Source of the DNA: Poriferisocius sp965200775
GTDB lineage: Bacteria > Actinomycetota > Acidimicrobiia > Acidimicrobiales > Bin134
Direction of reading: 5' to 3'
NCBI GenBank assembly: GCA_965200775.1
Contig: OZ241383.1
Location: forward strand, 1,736,001 to 1,800,000
DNA: 64,000 bases
Shown piece after piece: positions 40,579-48,688 of this stretch. The notes beneath the pieces are model-generated. The model was not told the origin of the DNA. It did not search any database and was given only the letters and a program-made list of their open reading frames with translations. Positions within the stretch are counted from its first letter, which is position 1; every line of letters starts with the position of its first letter. A program made the position numbers and the translations under genes.

Positions 40579-41832
40579 TTAGCTGAGAGCGCGGACAGGT
40601 GCGCCCTGTGCAGTTAGCGGGTCACCAACACCAAAGTGTCCTTCAATCCACAGTGAACCCAGCGTGGCACCTTCTTCGAGGAATTCGCCAACTCCACGAA
40701 GGTCGCCAACCCGCTGTGTCCTTGTATGCCCATGCTCGTCGCGCCACAATACCCTCACCTCATCAGGTCGCAGTGCGTCAAGGAAGAAAGGAGAGTGAGT
40801 GGTCACCAGCAGTTGCGTGCGTTCGGATGCGGCGCGACACTCCTCAGCCAGCCCTGAGAGCAGCCTGGGGTGCAGGAAGTTTTCGGGCTCCTCCATGCCG
40901 ATAAATGGCGGCGGTGTCGGGTCGTGCATGAGCACCAGATAGGCCAGTAACTTCAGAGTCCCGTCGGACGCGAATCGTGCGAGCATGGGATCTTGGAAGG
41001 GAGTGTCCTTGATCTGGAGCAGTAGGCGGCCGTCGGCCATCGTCTCAGCCGACACTCTGTCGATACGGGGCACATGCTGCCGCAGCGACAAGAATATGTG
41101 CTCAAGCCTGTCCTCGTGCTGCTCGCCCAAGTATTGAATCACGTTGGCAAGATTGTCGCCTGTCTTGCTCAAGCGTTCGTGGGGACCAGCCTCGGGTTGC
41201 GAGCGAGCACTGTCAGCAGCAAGGTAGGACACGTACCATCCCCTGATAAAGTCCCGCAGAGCAGCAACCCGAGGATGCTCTTGAAATTGACCCAAGGCGT
41301 TCACGGCAAGGAGATCAGGCGACCTAAGCGGGATTTCCACCCTTTGGGCTTGTGCATCTGGTTCTTCCCCGCTCACCGCGAGACCGGAGCCAGACCTGTA
41401 CTCGAGAAAGCGAAATGGCTTACCGCCTGTACCCCTCGTCCATCCCAACCATTCGTGCTCGACAATTGGAGCGCCGCGATGTTCCTCAACTGAGAGATGA
41501 TAAGTGATCAAAGGTGTTTTTGGCCGCTCCCGGTACTTGATCTCGATGGTCACAGCTCCCGATGATCCGCGAGTTTTGAGCTCTCGGGCCTGACCTCGTC
41601 TGTCCCAGGCGCGTCGAAGCCCTGAGTCAAAGCACTCTGCCAAAAAGGCAAAGACGTCGAACAGAGTGGACTTGCCGCTGCCATTGGGTCCGAGCAGCAC
41701 CGTCAGTGGTGTCAGTTTCTTGAACTCAACGCTTCGCAAGGCACGGAAGTTCTGCACTTTCAAGTACTCGATCCGCGCCGGCGTGGTCGGGGCTAACGGC
41801 CTCACGATCCCCACCGGGCCCTTGAGCGACAA
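40579..41832 (-). CDS. RecF/OLD-like AAA ATPase
   Basis: The 417-residue protein is an SMC/RecF-type ATPase: YLKVQNFRALRSVEF, Walker A GPNGSGKST, Walker B FIGMEEPENFLHP and the switch TTHSPFFLD. It lacks its own TOPRIM domain, which the next gene supplies. The pair could be a toxin-like defence module that cuts nucleic acid when triggered. AAGGGAGG four bases before the TTG at 41832 supports that start; GTG 41814 or 41805 are alternatives. Confidence 0.75.
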   Translation of the reverse strand: MSLKGPVGIVRPLAPTTPARIEYLKVQNFRALRSVEFKKLTPLTVLLGPNGSGKSTLFDVFAFLAECFDSGLRRAWDRRGQARELKTRGSSGAVTIEIKYRERPKTPLITYHLSVEEHRGAPIVEHEWLGWTRGTGGKPFRFLEYRSGSGLAVSGEEPDAQAQRVEIPLRSPDLLAVNALGQFQEHPRVAALRDFIRGWYVSYLAADSARSQPEAGPHERLSKTGDNLANVIQYLGEQHEDRLEHIFLSLRQHVPRIDRVSAETMADGRLLLQIKDTPFQDPMLARFASDGTLKLLAYLVLMHDPTPPPFIGMEEPENFLHPRLLSGLAEECRAASERTQLLVTTHSPFFLDALRPDEVRVLWRDEHGHTRTQRVGDLRGVGEFLEEGATLGSLWIEGHFGVGDPLTAQGAPVRALS

Positions 41833-41968
41833 GGGCCCTCCCTTGAGTGACTCTGCATCAGACCAACCCTAGCGTGCTACCTCCCTTGGCCGGACACGGT
41901 AAGTGCCCGTATTCGGGAGCGACTAATGGCTGCAATGCCGAGACCGAGTGCAACATAGGCACACGAGC

Positions 41969-42042
41969 GCCCACGGCAGGATTCGAACCTGCGACCTTGG
42001 ACTTAGGAGGTCCCTGCTCTGTCCTTGCTGAGCTACGTGGGC
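41969..42042 (-). tRNA. tRNA-Arg (anticodon CCT)
   Basis: The minus strand folds as a 74-base tRNA: acceptor GCCCACG/CGTGGGC, D stem GCTC/GAGC, T arm GCAGG-TTCGAAT-CCTGC. The anticodon loop is CTCCTAA, giving CCT for arginine codon AGG. CCA is not encoded. Its 3' end faces the A/T-rich island, as at many integration sites, but I found no matching repeat at the other end. Confidence 0.95.
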
Positions 42043-42167
42043 GGGGGGCGCGAACTGCCACGTTGGGTGGCCGGCGCGTCCTGATGGTGCCCGATTCTAG
42101 ACCGGTGGTTGGGGATGGAGAAGTACGGGAATCGGGCCGATAATCGGTGCCCCAATGAGGGGGTGCG

Positions 42168-42177
42168 CCGGTAGCGT
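42168..42177 (+). promoter_or_regulatory. CCGGTAGCGT -10 element for an MFS gene
   Basis: TAGCGT ends eight bases before the GTG at 42186 and is preceded by CCGG. Confidence 0.4.
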
Positions 42178-42185
42178 TGGGGGCA

Positions 42186-43508
42186 GTGGCCGAGCACCCC
42201 GTTGACTGGCTGGAAGAGAACGCCGACGGGGTTGTCGGCGGTCCCTGGATTGAGACCGAGCCCGTCGGGCGCGGCCTGGGAGCGGCTCGTGCCCTGCTCG
42301 CCGGGGTTGCCTTCATCATGGTGGGCAACGGCCTCAAGGGAGCGGTGCTCGGGGTGCGAGCCGAGAGCGAAGGGTTCGGACTGGCTGTCAGCGGCGCGGT
42401 CATGGCCAGCTACTTCCTGGGCTTCCTGTTGGGAGCGAGGCTGGCCGAACACTTCCTGGGCGCGGTGGGCCATATCCGGGTCTACGCCGCCCTGGCCTCG
42501 GTGGCGTCGGCCATTTCCATCCTCCACCCGATGTGGGTGAACCCCTCGGCGTGGGTGGTGCTTCAGATGATCTCAGGCCTCTCAATGGCCGGCATCTACG
42601 TAACCGTGGAGTCGTGGCTCAACGACATGGCCACCAACACCAATCGAGGCCGGCTGCTGGGCATGTACCTGGTGGTGACCATGGGCGGCCTATCGGTCGG
42701 TCAGTTCCTGCTCAACGGCGGCGACCCGGACGGCTTCGACCTGTTCATCTACTCCTCGGTGCTCATCTCGGCCGCTCTGGTGCCCATCGCCCTGTCGGCC
42801 ACCAGCGCACCCCCGCTGGCCACCCCGGAGCCGCTGCCATTGCGCCGCCTCATCTCGTTGGCACCGGCCGGAGTGCTCACCGCATTCTGCGCCGGCATCA
42901 GCCAGGGCACCCTGTTAGGGGTGGGAGCGGTGTACGCAGCCCGTGAGGGACTGCCCGCTTCCCGGATAGCCTTGTTCCTGTCGGTGGCCACCATCGGGGC
43001 CATCGTGTTCACCTGGCCCATCGGGGCGATCTCCGACCGCATTTCCCGGCGGGTGGTCATCTTCGCCGTGGCCACCCTGGCCGCGGGCATCGCCGGGGTC
43101 ATGGCGCTTATCGAGCCCGGTTCGGGAATGTCGCTGGCTCTTATGTTCCTGTTCGGCGGCACCACCTTCCCCCTCTACTCGCTGGCCATCACCCTCACCG
43201 CCGACTGGGTGCCGGTCAGCCAGTTGAACGGGGCCAGCGCCGGCCTGGTGCGGGTAACCGGGGTGGGAGCGGTGCTCGGCCCAGTGGTGGCTGGGCTGGC
43301 AATGGCGCTCACCGTCCCCTGGGCCTTCTTCATCGTGCTGGTGGGCCCCCACGCTGCCATCGCGGTGTTCATCGGAGTCCGGATCGCCGCCCGCAAGGGC
43401 GTGCTGGTCGGCGAGCAGAGCGAGTTCGCACCATGGCCGGCGCGGGCCTCGGCCATGGCCGTCAGGCTCCTGCGCAACCCTGGGCGGCCCTTCCATCGGA
43501 ACGGCTGA
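42186..43508 (+). CDS. MFS transporter (YcaD/YbjJ-like)
   Basis: The 440-residue protein has about 12 membrane helices. GAVMASYFLGFLLGARLAEHFLGAVGHIRVYA and VESWLNDMATNTNRGRLLGMYLVV are typical of the YcaD-type MFS branch. The substrate is unknown. GTG 42186 is preferred over TTG 42177, which overlaps the -10 hexamer. Confidence 0.8.
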   Translation: MAEHPVDWLEENADGVVGGPWIETEPVGRGLGAARALLAGVAFIMVGNGLKGAVLGVRAESEGFGLAVSGAVMASYFLGFLLGARLAEHFLGAVGHIRVYAALASVASAISILHPMWVNPSAWVVLQMISGLSMAGIYVTVESWLNDMATNTNRGRLLGMYLVVTMGGLSVGQFLLNGGDPDGFDLFIYSSVLISAALVPIALSATSAPPLATPEPLPLRRLISLAPAGVLTAFCAGISQGTLLGVGAVYAAREGLPASRIALFLSVATIGAIVFTWPIGAISDRISRRVVIFAVATLAAGIAGVMALIEPGSGMSLALMFLFGGTTFPLYSLAITLTADWVPVSQLNGASAGLVRVTGVGAVLGPVVAGLAMALTVPWAFFIVLVGPHAAIAVFIGVRIAARKGVLVGEQSEFAPWPARASAMAVRLLRNPGRPFHRNG

Positions 43509-43619
43509 CCGGCTCGGCGACCCGTTCTGTCGCCTCGCCTTCAGCGCCTGAATCTGAACCTTTCACGCGGGTCACCGTTTCTGTGCCCAAACCCATGAGC
43601 TATTTTCATATAGTCTCCA

Positions 43620-43625
43620 TATATT
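43620..43625 (+). promoter_or_regulatory. TATATT -10 element for the toxin-like gene
   Basis: TATATT ends six bases before the ATG at 43632 in a short A/T-rich patch. It is the closest match to TATAAT among the leaderless-type starts here. Confidence 0.55.
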
Positions 43626-43631
43626 ACATGT

Positions 43632-44741
43632 ATGTCCACAATCGCGATGGATGCCGAAGCGGCTTTCGACCTGGCCACCCGCTACCTGGACTCCGCCGAT
43701 GAAATCGACTTGCGCCGACAGCGGTGGGCCGCTGTGGCCGACGAGGTGAGCTACTGGTTGGGCGGTGAGACGCCACCGGTGAGCCTGACCCTGGGCGGCG
43801 TAAGCCAACAGCTTCGGATCGACTCCGAGGACATCGCTCAGCGAGCCCAGATGATCCTTTTCGGACCGGAAGGGCTCGACCTGGCCCTTTGGGCCATCGA
43901 CAAGCTGCGCAACATCCCCAAGGCCTGGGGCGGTGATGACATCGTTTCCCGGCGTGACCTGGAGTCGTTCGCCACCCGGACCGACGAACTGGGAGAAGCA
44001 GCCCGGATCCTGCTCACCAACCGCAGCCTATTCACCATGGTGGACACGGCCAACAACAACCGCGACTACTTCACCGACCCCATCGAGGGGTTCCACGCCG
44101 ACGGGGGCTACAGCCGCATCAGCCTGGAAGACCTCGACGCCTTCGAGTCAAAGATGATGGCCTACACAACCCTGCTCCCCTACCTGGCCGCCATAGACAC
44201 CGCGGCCCAGGGCGACCCCTCCAAGGCCGACCGGTTCCTGTCCAAGGCCGACTTTGAGACCATCGCCGCCGACGAGAGCCTGCCGCTGTCGGTGAGGCAG
44301 GCCGCGGCTGCGGTCGTGGCTCACGGCGGCTACCACCGCAAGGACGGCTTCGGCTGGGACGATGCGGGATTCTGGGCCATGGAAGCCGCCGGGGTGCTGC
44401 CGGTGGTGGGCGAGATCGTAGACACCACCCGGGCCCTCTACGCCCTGTCGCAGGGAGACTGGAAGACAGCGATGCTGTTCGCCAGCCGGGTAGCCATGCC
44501 CCTGGGAACCGGCAAGACCCTGACCGCAGCCCGGACCCTGATGGAGATGGGCCGTCGCCGGGCCTACAGAGAGATGCAGGACTACACCTTGCTGGAGTCG
44601 AAGAAGAAGGCTTCGAAGAAGCTCAAGGTGATGATGGGCAAGAAGGCCTCCAACAAGGGCAAGGGGGCCTTCAAGGATTGGAAGGACGACTCGAACAAGG
44701 GCTACGACCGCCAATACTCGGTACCGGGCTCGCTGCGCTGA
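43632..44741 (+). CDS. WXG100-like/pretoxin-like protein of unknown function
   Basis: The 369-residue protein has an N-terminal helical segment like WXG100 or ESX-secreted proteins (AAFDLATRYLDSADEIDLRRQRW). Further on, GVLPVVGEIVDTTRALYALSQGDWKTAMLFASRV resembles the pre-toxin region of polymorphic toxins. The C-terminus is very basic (KKKASKKLKVMMGKKASNKGKG). A toxin or secreted effector role is inference, and no immunity gene is obvious. Its last codons recur in diverged form before menB. Confidence 0.5.
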   Translation: MSTIAMDAEAAFDLATRYLDSADEIDLRRQRWAAVADEVSYWLGGETPPVSLTLGGVSQQLRIDSEDIAQRAQMILFGPEGLDLALWAIDKLRNIPKAWGGDDIVSRRDLESFATRTDELGEAARILLTNRSLFTMVDTANNNRDYFTDPIEGFHADGGYSRISLEDLDAFESKMMAYTTLLPYLAAIDTAAQGDPSKADRFLSKADFETIAADESLPLSVRQAAAAVVAHGGYHRKDGFGWDDAGFWAMEAAGVLPVVGEIVDTTRALYALSQGDWKTAMLFASRVAMPLGTGKTLTAARTLMEMGRRRAYREMQDYTLLESKKKASKKLKVMMGKKASNKGKGAFKDWKDDSNKGYDRQYSVPGSLR

Positions 44742-44796
44742 CAGGCGGTACGGCCCGAACAAGGGCTACGAACACCAATTCTCGGTGCCGCGCTCG
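44692..44796 (+). repeat. Diverged second copy of the toxin-like gene's 3' end
   Basis: About 40 bases from 44692 recur at 44756. The gene reads NKGYDRQYSVPGS; the copy reads NKGYEHQFSVPRS and then TAG. Changes are conservative or synonymous. The copy's TAG stop also begins the TAGTGT -10 of menB. Confidence 0.75.
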
Positions 44797-44802
44797 TAGT
44801 GT
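44797..44802 (+). promoter_or_regulatory. TAGTGT -10 element for menB
   Basis: TAGTGT ends six bases before ATG 44809. Its first three bases are the stop codon of the duplicated tail. Confidence 0.45.
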
Positions 44803-44808
44803 GTGGGC

Positions 44809-45708
44809 ATGGTCTCGGAGCTGTTCGACCCCGATCTCTGGCAGCCGGTACCTGGGTTCGACCTCACCGACATCACCTACCACCGGGCCGTGGGCCAGGC
44901 CACGGTGAGGATCGCCTTCGACCGCCCCGAGGTGCGCAACGCCTTCCGCCCCCACACCGTGGACGAGCTGTACCGGACGCTGGATCACGCTCGCATGAGC
45001 CCCGACGTGGGCACGGTGCTGCTCACCGGCAACGGGCCGTCGCCGGCCGACGGTGGCTGGGCGTTCTGCTCCGGTGGCGACCAGCGCATCAGGGGGGCCG
45101 ACGGCTACCAGTACGCCAGCGGCGACACCGCCGATTCGGTTGACGAGGCCCGAACCGGGCGCCTGCACATCCTCGAGGTGCAGAGGCTCATCCGGTTCAT
45201 GCCCAAGGTGGTGATCGCAGTGGTGCCTGGGTGGGCCGCGGGTGGCGGACACAGCCTGCACGTGGTGTCCGACATGACGCTTGCCTCCGCCGAACACGCC
45301 CGGTTCAAGCAGACCGATGCCGACGTGGCCAGCTTCGACGGCGGCTTCGGCTCGGCCTACCTCGCCCGCCAGGTGGGCCAGAAACGAGCCCGGGAGGTGT
45401 TCTTCGTGGGCCGGGCCTACTCGGCGGCCGAGGCCTACGAGATGGGCATGGTGAACGCCGTCGTACCCCACGCCGAGCTGGAGCCGACCGCGCTGGAGTG
45501 GGCAGCGGCGGTGAATGCCAAGAGCCCCACCGCCCAGCGTATGCTGAAGTTCGCCTTCAACCTCATCGACGACGGCTTGGTGGGCCAGCAGGTGTTCGCC
45601 GGCGAGGCCACCCGTCTGGCCTACGGCACCGACGAGGCTGCCGAGGGCCGGGACTCCTTTTTGGAGAAGCGTCCCGCCGACTTCTCCCAATTTCCGCACC
45701 ACTTCTGA
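44809..45708 (+). CDS. menB: 1,4-dihydroxy-2-naphthoyl-CoA synthase
   Basis: The 299-residue protein has the MenB features of the crotonase fold: RPEVRNAFRPHTVDELYRTL, FCSGGDQRIRG, GWAAGGGHSLHVVSD and QVGQKRAREVFFVGR. It closes the second ring of menaquinone by cyclising o-succinylbenzoyl-CoA. No other men gene is in the window. ATG 44809 is chosen for its -10 spacing; GTG 44803 is two codons earlier. Confidence 0.85.
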   Translation: MVSELFDPDLWQPVPGFDLTDITYHRAVGQATVRIAFDRPEVRNAFRPHTVDELYRTLDHARMSPDVGTVLLTGNGPSPADGGWAFCSGGDQRIRGADGYQYASGDTADSVDEARTGRLHILEVQRLIRFMPKVVIAVVPGWAAGGGHSLHVVSDMTLASAEHARFKQTDADVASFDGGFGSAYLARQVGQKRAREVFFVGRAYSAAEAYEMGMVNAVVPHAELEPTALEWAAAVNAKSPTAQRMLKFAFNLIDDGLVGQQVFAGEATRLAYGTDEAAEGRDSFLEKRPADFSQFPHHF

Positions 45709-45751
45709 CTGTTCCCTGCCCGACCCTGAGGTAGGCCCAGGCCAGGTCGAA

Positions 45752-45812
45752 GGCTCAGGCCATGTCGAAAGATCAGGCCACGTTGAGGCTCAGGCCATGT
45801 CGAAAGATCAGG
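45752..45812 (-). repeat. Duplicated stop region of an amidohydrolase gene, period 35
   Basis: GGCTCAGGCCATGTCGAAAG and six more bases occur identically at 45752 and 45787, with a shorter variant before them. The block includes the TGA stop of the amidohydrolase gene (45808-45810). Confidence 0.75.
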
Positions 45813-47001
45813 AAACCCTGAACAGAGCAGCCGCGTTGTCGCGCATGATGAGGCGTTGTTCCGCCTCGGTGCGGTTGGCGATAAGGCCGATGAAGCTGTT
45901 GGGGTCGGCCATGCCCTCGGGGTGGGGGTGGTCGGAGCCGAACAGCACCTGGGAAGCTCCGATACGGTCCACCAGGGCCTCGACATCGTCCTCTGGGTAT
46001 GGGGACACGAAGCAGCACTGCTTGAAGATGTCGCTCATGCGCCCGGCCGGGCGACCCGCGGGCCAGGGGCCGTAGCGGGCCATGCCCTTCTTCTTGTCCA
46101 TGAGGGTGAGCAGGTAGTGAACCCAGTCGGAGCCGTTCTCGATGCTCAGGAAGCTGAGGTTGGGGAACCGGGCGTGCATGTTGCCGTAGAGCAGCGCGCC
46201 AAACACCTCCATGATGGGGCGGTCGCCGTGCAGGAACGCCCACTGAAAGGCCGACATCTCCCGCACGTTGGGCGAGGGATCGTCGCCCATGCGCTGCGCC
46301 TGGTCGCTGTAGCGCAGGTCGGCGATGTGGAACGCCACCGGCACCTCGGCCTCGTTGAGGCGAGCCCAGAACGGGTCGTAGTAGGGGTCGGCGATCGACT
46401 TCCCCTCGCCTCCCCACGGGCAGGGGCGCAGATGCACGATGCGGGCGCCGGCCTCCAACACCCGATCCAGCTCCTCAATGGCCCGCTCCCGATCGAGCAG
46501 TGACAGCAGCGGCGGGGTGAAAAGCCGGCCCCGGTACTCGTACGACCAATCGTCCTCCAGCCACCGGTTGAACGCCGTGAGGTTGGCGTAGGTCTGCTCG
46601 ACGTCATCGACCATGTACTCTTCCACCGACACCCCGAAGGTGGGCAACAAGATGGCCCACCCCACGCCCTGGTCGTCGAGCAGGTCGAGGCGGGCGTCGG
46701 GCTGCTGGTAAGCGGCCAGCATGTTCTCGGCGGTGTAGGAGTCGCCCCAGCTCAGATCGGGGTTGTCCCGCTTGGCCCGGAACATTTCGTACATGGAGCC
46801 CGGGGCGTTGGTCTTGTCGAACTTCACGTGCATGAAGTTGTAGGGCCGGTCCCCCACCTTGACCCCCCACTCCCCGTCGGCGTTTTGGCGAGCGGTGATG
46901 GCCTTGTCGCGGTGGCGGGGTTCGATATGGCGGCTGAAGCAGTCGGGCGTCTCGTAGTAGTGGTTGTCGGAGTCGAACGTCTCGTAGCCCAATCCAGCCA
47001 T
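45808..47001 (-). CDS. Amidohydrolase family protein (amidohydrolase_2)
   Basis: The 397-residue protein is of the ACMSD/amidohydrolase_2 type, with an N-terminal ETFDSDNHYYE metal motif, VHLRPCPWGGEG, PVAFHIADLR and the C-terminal SDHPHPEGMADP. It is one of four related genes in the 45-56 kb stretch. These enzymes are metal-dependent decarboxylases or hydrolases. TAAGCT six bases before the ATG marks a separate transcript. Confidence 0.8.
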   Translation of the reverse strand: MAGLGYETFDSDNHYYETPDCFSRHIEPRHRDKAITARQNADGEWGVKVGDRPYNFMHVKFDKTNAPGSMYEMFRAKRDNPDLSWGDSYTAENMLAAYQQPDARLDLLDDQGVGWAILLPTFGVSVEEYMVDDVEQTYANLTAFNRWLEDDWSYEYRGRLFTPPLLSLLDRERAIEELDRVLEAGARIVHLRPCPWGGEGKSIADPYYDPFWARLNEAEVPVAFHIADLRYSDQAQRMGDDPSPNVREMSAFQWAFLHGDRPIMEVFGALLYGNMHARFPNLSFLSIENGSDWVHYLLTLMDKKKGMARYGPWPAGRPAGRMSDIFKQCCFVSPYPEDDVEALVDRIGASQVLFGSDHPHPEGMADPNSFIGLIANRTEAEQRLIMRDNAAALFRVS

Positions 47002-47007
47002 GGCGCC

Positions 47008-47013
47008 AGCTTA
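47008..47013 (-). promoter_or_regulatory. TAAGCT -10 element for the amidohydrolase gene
   Basis: TAAGCT ends six bases before ATG 47001. Confidence 0.45.
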
Positions 47014-47096
47014 CGTTCCGGCTACGACAACCGACCCTGCCCTTGTCGATCCACCCGTCTGAGCGCTTTTCGACCGGTGAGCATGGGTCCCCACGG

Positions 47097-47876
47097 CTAC
47101 TGCACAGCCAGCACCAGCAGGTCGATGGTGAGGGCTACGGCGAAGTGCAGGGCGGCACCCAGGTAGATCGAGCCGGTTCGCAGGCTGAGGAACCCGAGCA
47201 CGACGCCCGCCACGATGGAACCCAAAGCCTCGGCCAGCGGCTTGGTGAGGTGGATCATCACGTAGGAGATGAGGGCCACGAACACGGCCATGGCCCCGAA
47301 CCTGCGGGCCAGCCCGTGAACCAGCACCCCTCGGAAGAAGAACTCCAGCGCCAGGAATTGCCCGGCGTACACCGCTTCCCACACATAGAACCGGGGCCAG
47401 TAACCAACACCGGAGGGCGGTTCGTAGAACGGGTAGGTGTCCTGGAACTCGCCGCTGAACCCCGCCGCCACCACAAACGGCAACAGCACCAGGTAGAGCG
47501 CCAGATAAAACGGTGCGTGGCGGCGAAGTTCGGGGCCTGCCCTCAGCCCCAGATCCCGCAGGCGTATCCGCAGCACGTAGCGGGCCACCACCACGGCAGG
47601 CACCACGTACACCACCCAGCGGAACAGCCCCCAGTACATCCGGCGGTTGAACGCGGCGTGCTCGGAGCGTTCCAAGGCCCGGTCGAACCGGTTGGACAGC
47701 CCGTCGAGGGCGACGCCGTCAAGGGTGGTGGTTAGCCAATCGGTGGTGGACGATAGCCCGCCGTAGCGGATGGCGATGACGGTGCTGATCGCCAGCAGAA
47801 TGAGCACCACCGCGTCGCGGTCGAACTCTCCCGGAGCCGGGGTTGCAGCTCGGATCCGGTCTCCGATCCCGTTCAC
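47097..47876 (-). CDS. CPBP family intramembrane metalloprotease
   Basis: The 259-residue protein has about seven membrane helices and the CPBP (Abi/CAAX-like) motif: Glu and Arg in LEFFFRGVL and a conserved His in YVMIHLTKPLAE. The usual EE pair is EF here, so only one Glu is present. Members cleave or modify membrane proteins, some as bacteriocin immunity factors. The start is GTG 47876. Confidence 0.75.
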   Translation of the reverse strand: MNGIGDRIRAATPAPGEFDRDAVVLILLAISTVIAIRYGGLSSTTDWLTTTLDGVALDGLSNRFDRALERSEHAAFNRRMYWGLFRWVVYVVPAVVVARYVLRIRLRDLGLRAGPELRRHAPFYLALYLVLLPFVVAAGFSGEFQDTYPFYEPPSGVGYWPRFYVWEAVYAGQFLALEFFFRGVLVHGLARRFGAMAVFVALISYVMIHLTKPLAEALGSIVAGVVLGFLSLRTGSIYLGAALHFAVALTIDLLVLAVQ

Positions 47877-47910
47877 CGCTGGGGATTCTGGAACGCTCGC
47901 CGCCGCCGGC

Positions 47911-48675
47911 TCACGGGGTGAGGTACCACCCGCCGGAGACGTTGATCACTTGGCCGGTGATGTGGGCAGCCTCGTCGCTGCACAAAAAGGCGATGGTGTT
48001 GGCCACGTCCTCGGGTTCCCCGTGGCGACGCAACGGGGTGTCGTCCAGGAACGACTGGTAGTACTCGGCCTGGGCATCAACCCACTTGGATCGGATCAAT
48101 CCAGGGGCAACCGCGTTGACCCGAATGTTGTGCGGGCCGCCCTCGATCGCTGCTCCCCTGGTCACCTCCTGAAGCCCGGCCTTGGCCGCCGAGTAGGGGG
48201 CCTCCCGCCCGTTGCCGCCCAGGTAGGCGGCCACCGAGGTGACGTTCACAATCCGGCCCCACCTACGGTCCCGCATGGGTCCAATGGTCCGCCAGATCAG
48301 CCACCAGCACGCGGTGAGGTCCACCGCGATGATTTGGTCCCAGTCCTCGGGCTTGTAGTCGAAGATGCTGCCCTGCACGTTGACCGCGGCGCTGTTCACC
48401 AGGATGTCCACCGACCCCATCTCGGCATAAACGCGGTTCATCGTCTCCGCCATGGCCGGCCGGTCGCCCACGTCGGCCACCGCGACCATCACCGGAACGT
48501 CGTACGACTCACTGAGGGCTTCCGCCGTCTCGTGAGTACGGCGCTCGTGGTTGTCGAGAACCACGATGCCGGCCCCGTACGAGGCCAGGGTCCGGCAGGT
48601 GGTGGACCCGATGGCCGCTCCCGCGGCCCCGGTGACCAGCGCCACCCGTCCGGCAAACTCGTTGTCTGCTGGCAC
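47911..48675 (-). CDS. SDR family oxidoreductase
   Basis: The 254-residue protein has the SDR hallmarks TGAAGAAIG, VNSAAV (in place of NNAG), an SVAAYLGG serine strand and YSAAKAG. It is NAD(P)-dependent with unknown substrate. GTG 48675 is chosen because TAGCAT lies seven bases upstream; the longer frame overlaps the acyl-CoA synthetase gene. It lies 10 bases after that gene's stop. Confidence 0.8.
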   Translation of the reverse strand: MPADNEFAGRVALVTGAAGAAIGSTTCRTLASYGAGIVVLDNHERRTHETAEALSESYDVPVMVAVADVGDRPAMAETMNRVYAEMGSVDILVNSAAVNVQGSIFDYKPEDWDQIIAVDLTACWWLIWRTIGPMRDRRWGRIVNVTSVAAYLGGNGREAPYSAAKAGLQEVTRGAAIEGGPHNIRVNAVAPGLIRSKWVDAQAEYYQSFLDDTPLRRHGEPEDVANTIAFLCSDEAAHITGQVINVSGGWYLTP

Positions 48676-48682
48676 GAGGATG

Positions 48683-48688
48683 ATGCTA
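48683..48688 (-). promoter_or_regulatory. TAGCAT -10 that contains the upstream gene's stop codon
   Basis: TAG of TAGCAT is the stop of the acyl-CoA synthetase gene. The hexamer ends seven bases before GTG 48675. Confidence 0.45.

Noticed and set aside
38457..41968. Direct repeats flanking the A/T-rich patch as attachment sites
   Set aside because: I looked for a copy of the tRNA-Arg 3' end near 38.5 kb and found none, and there is no integrase gene.
47014..47096. 20-codon ORF and possible tail copy (GTAGCCG) between the CPBP and amidohydrolase genes
   Set aside because: Similarity to the CPBP gene end is about a dozen bases with gaps, which could be chance.
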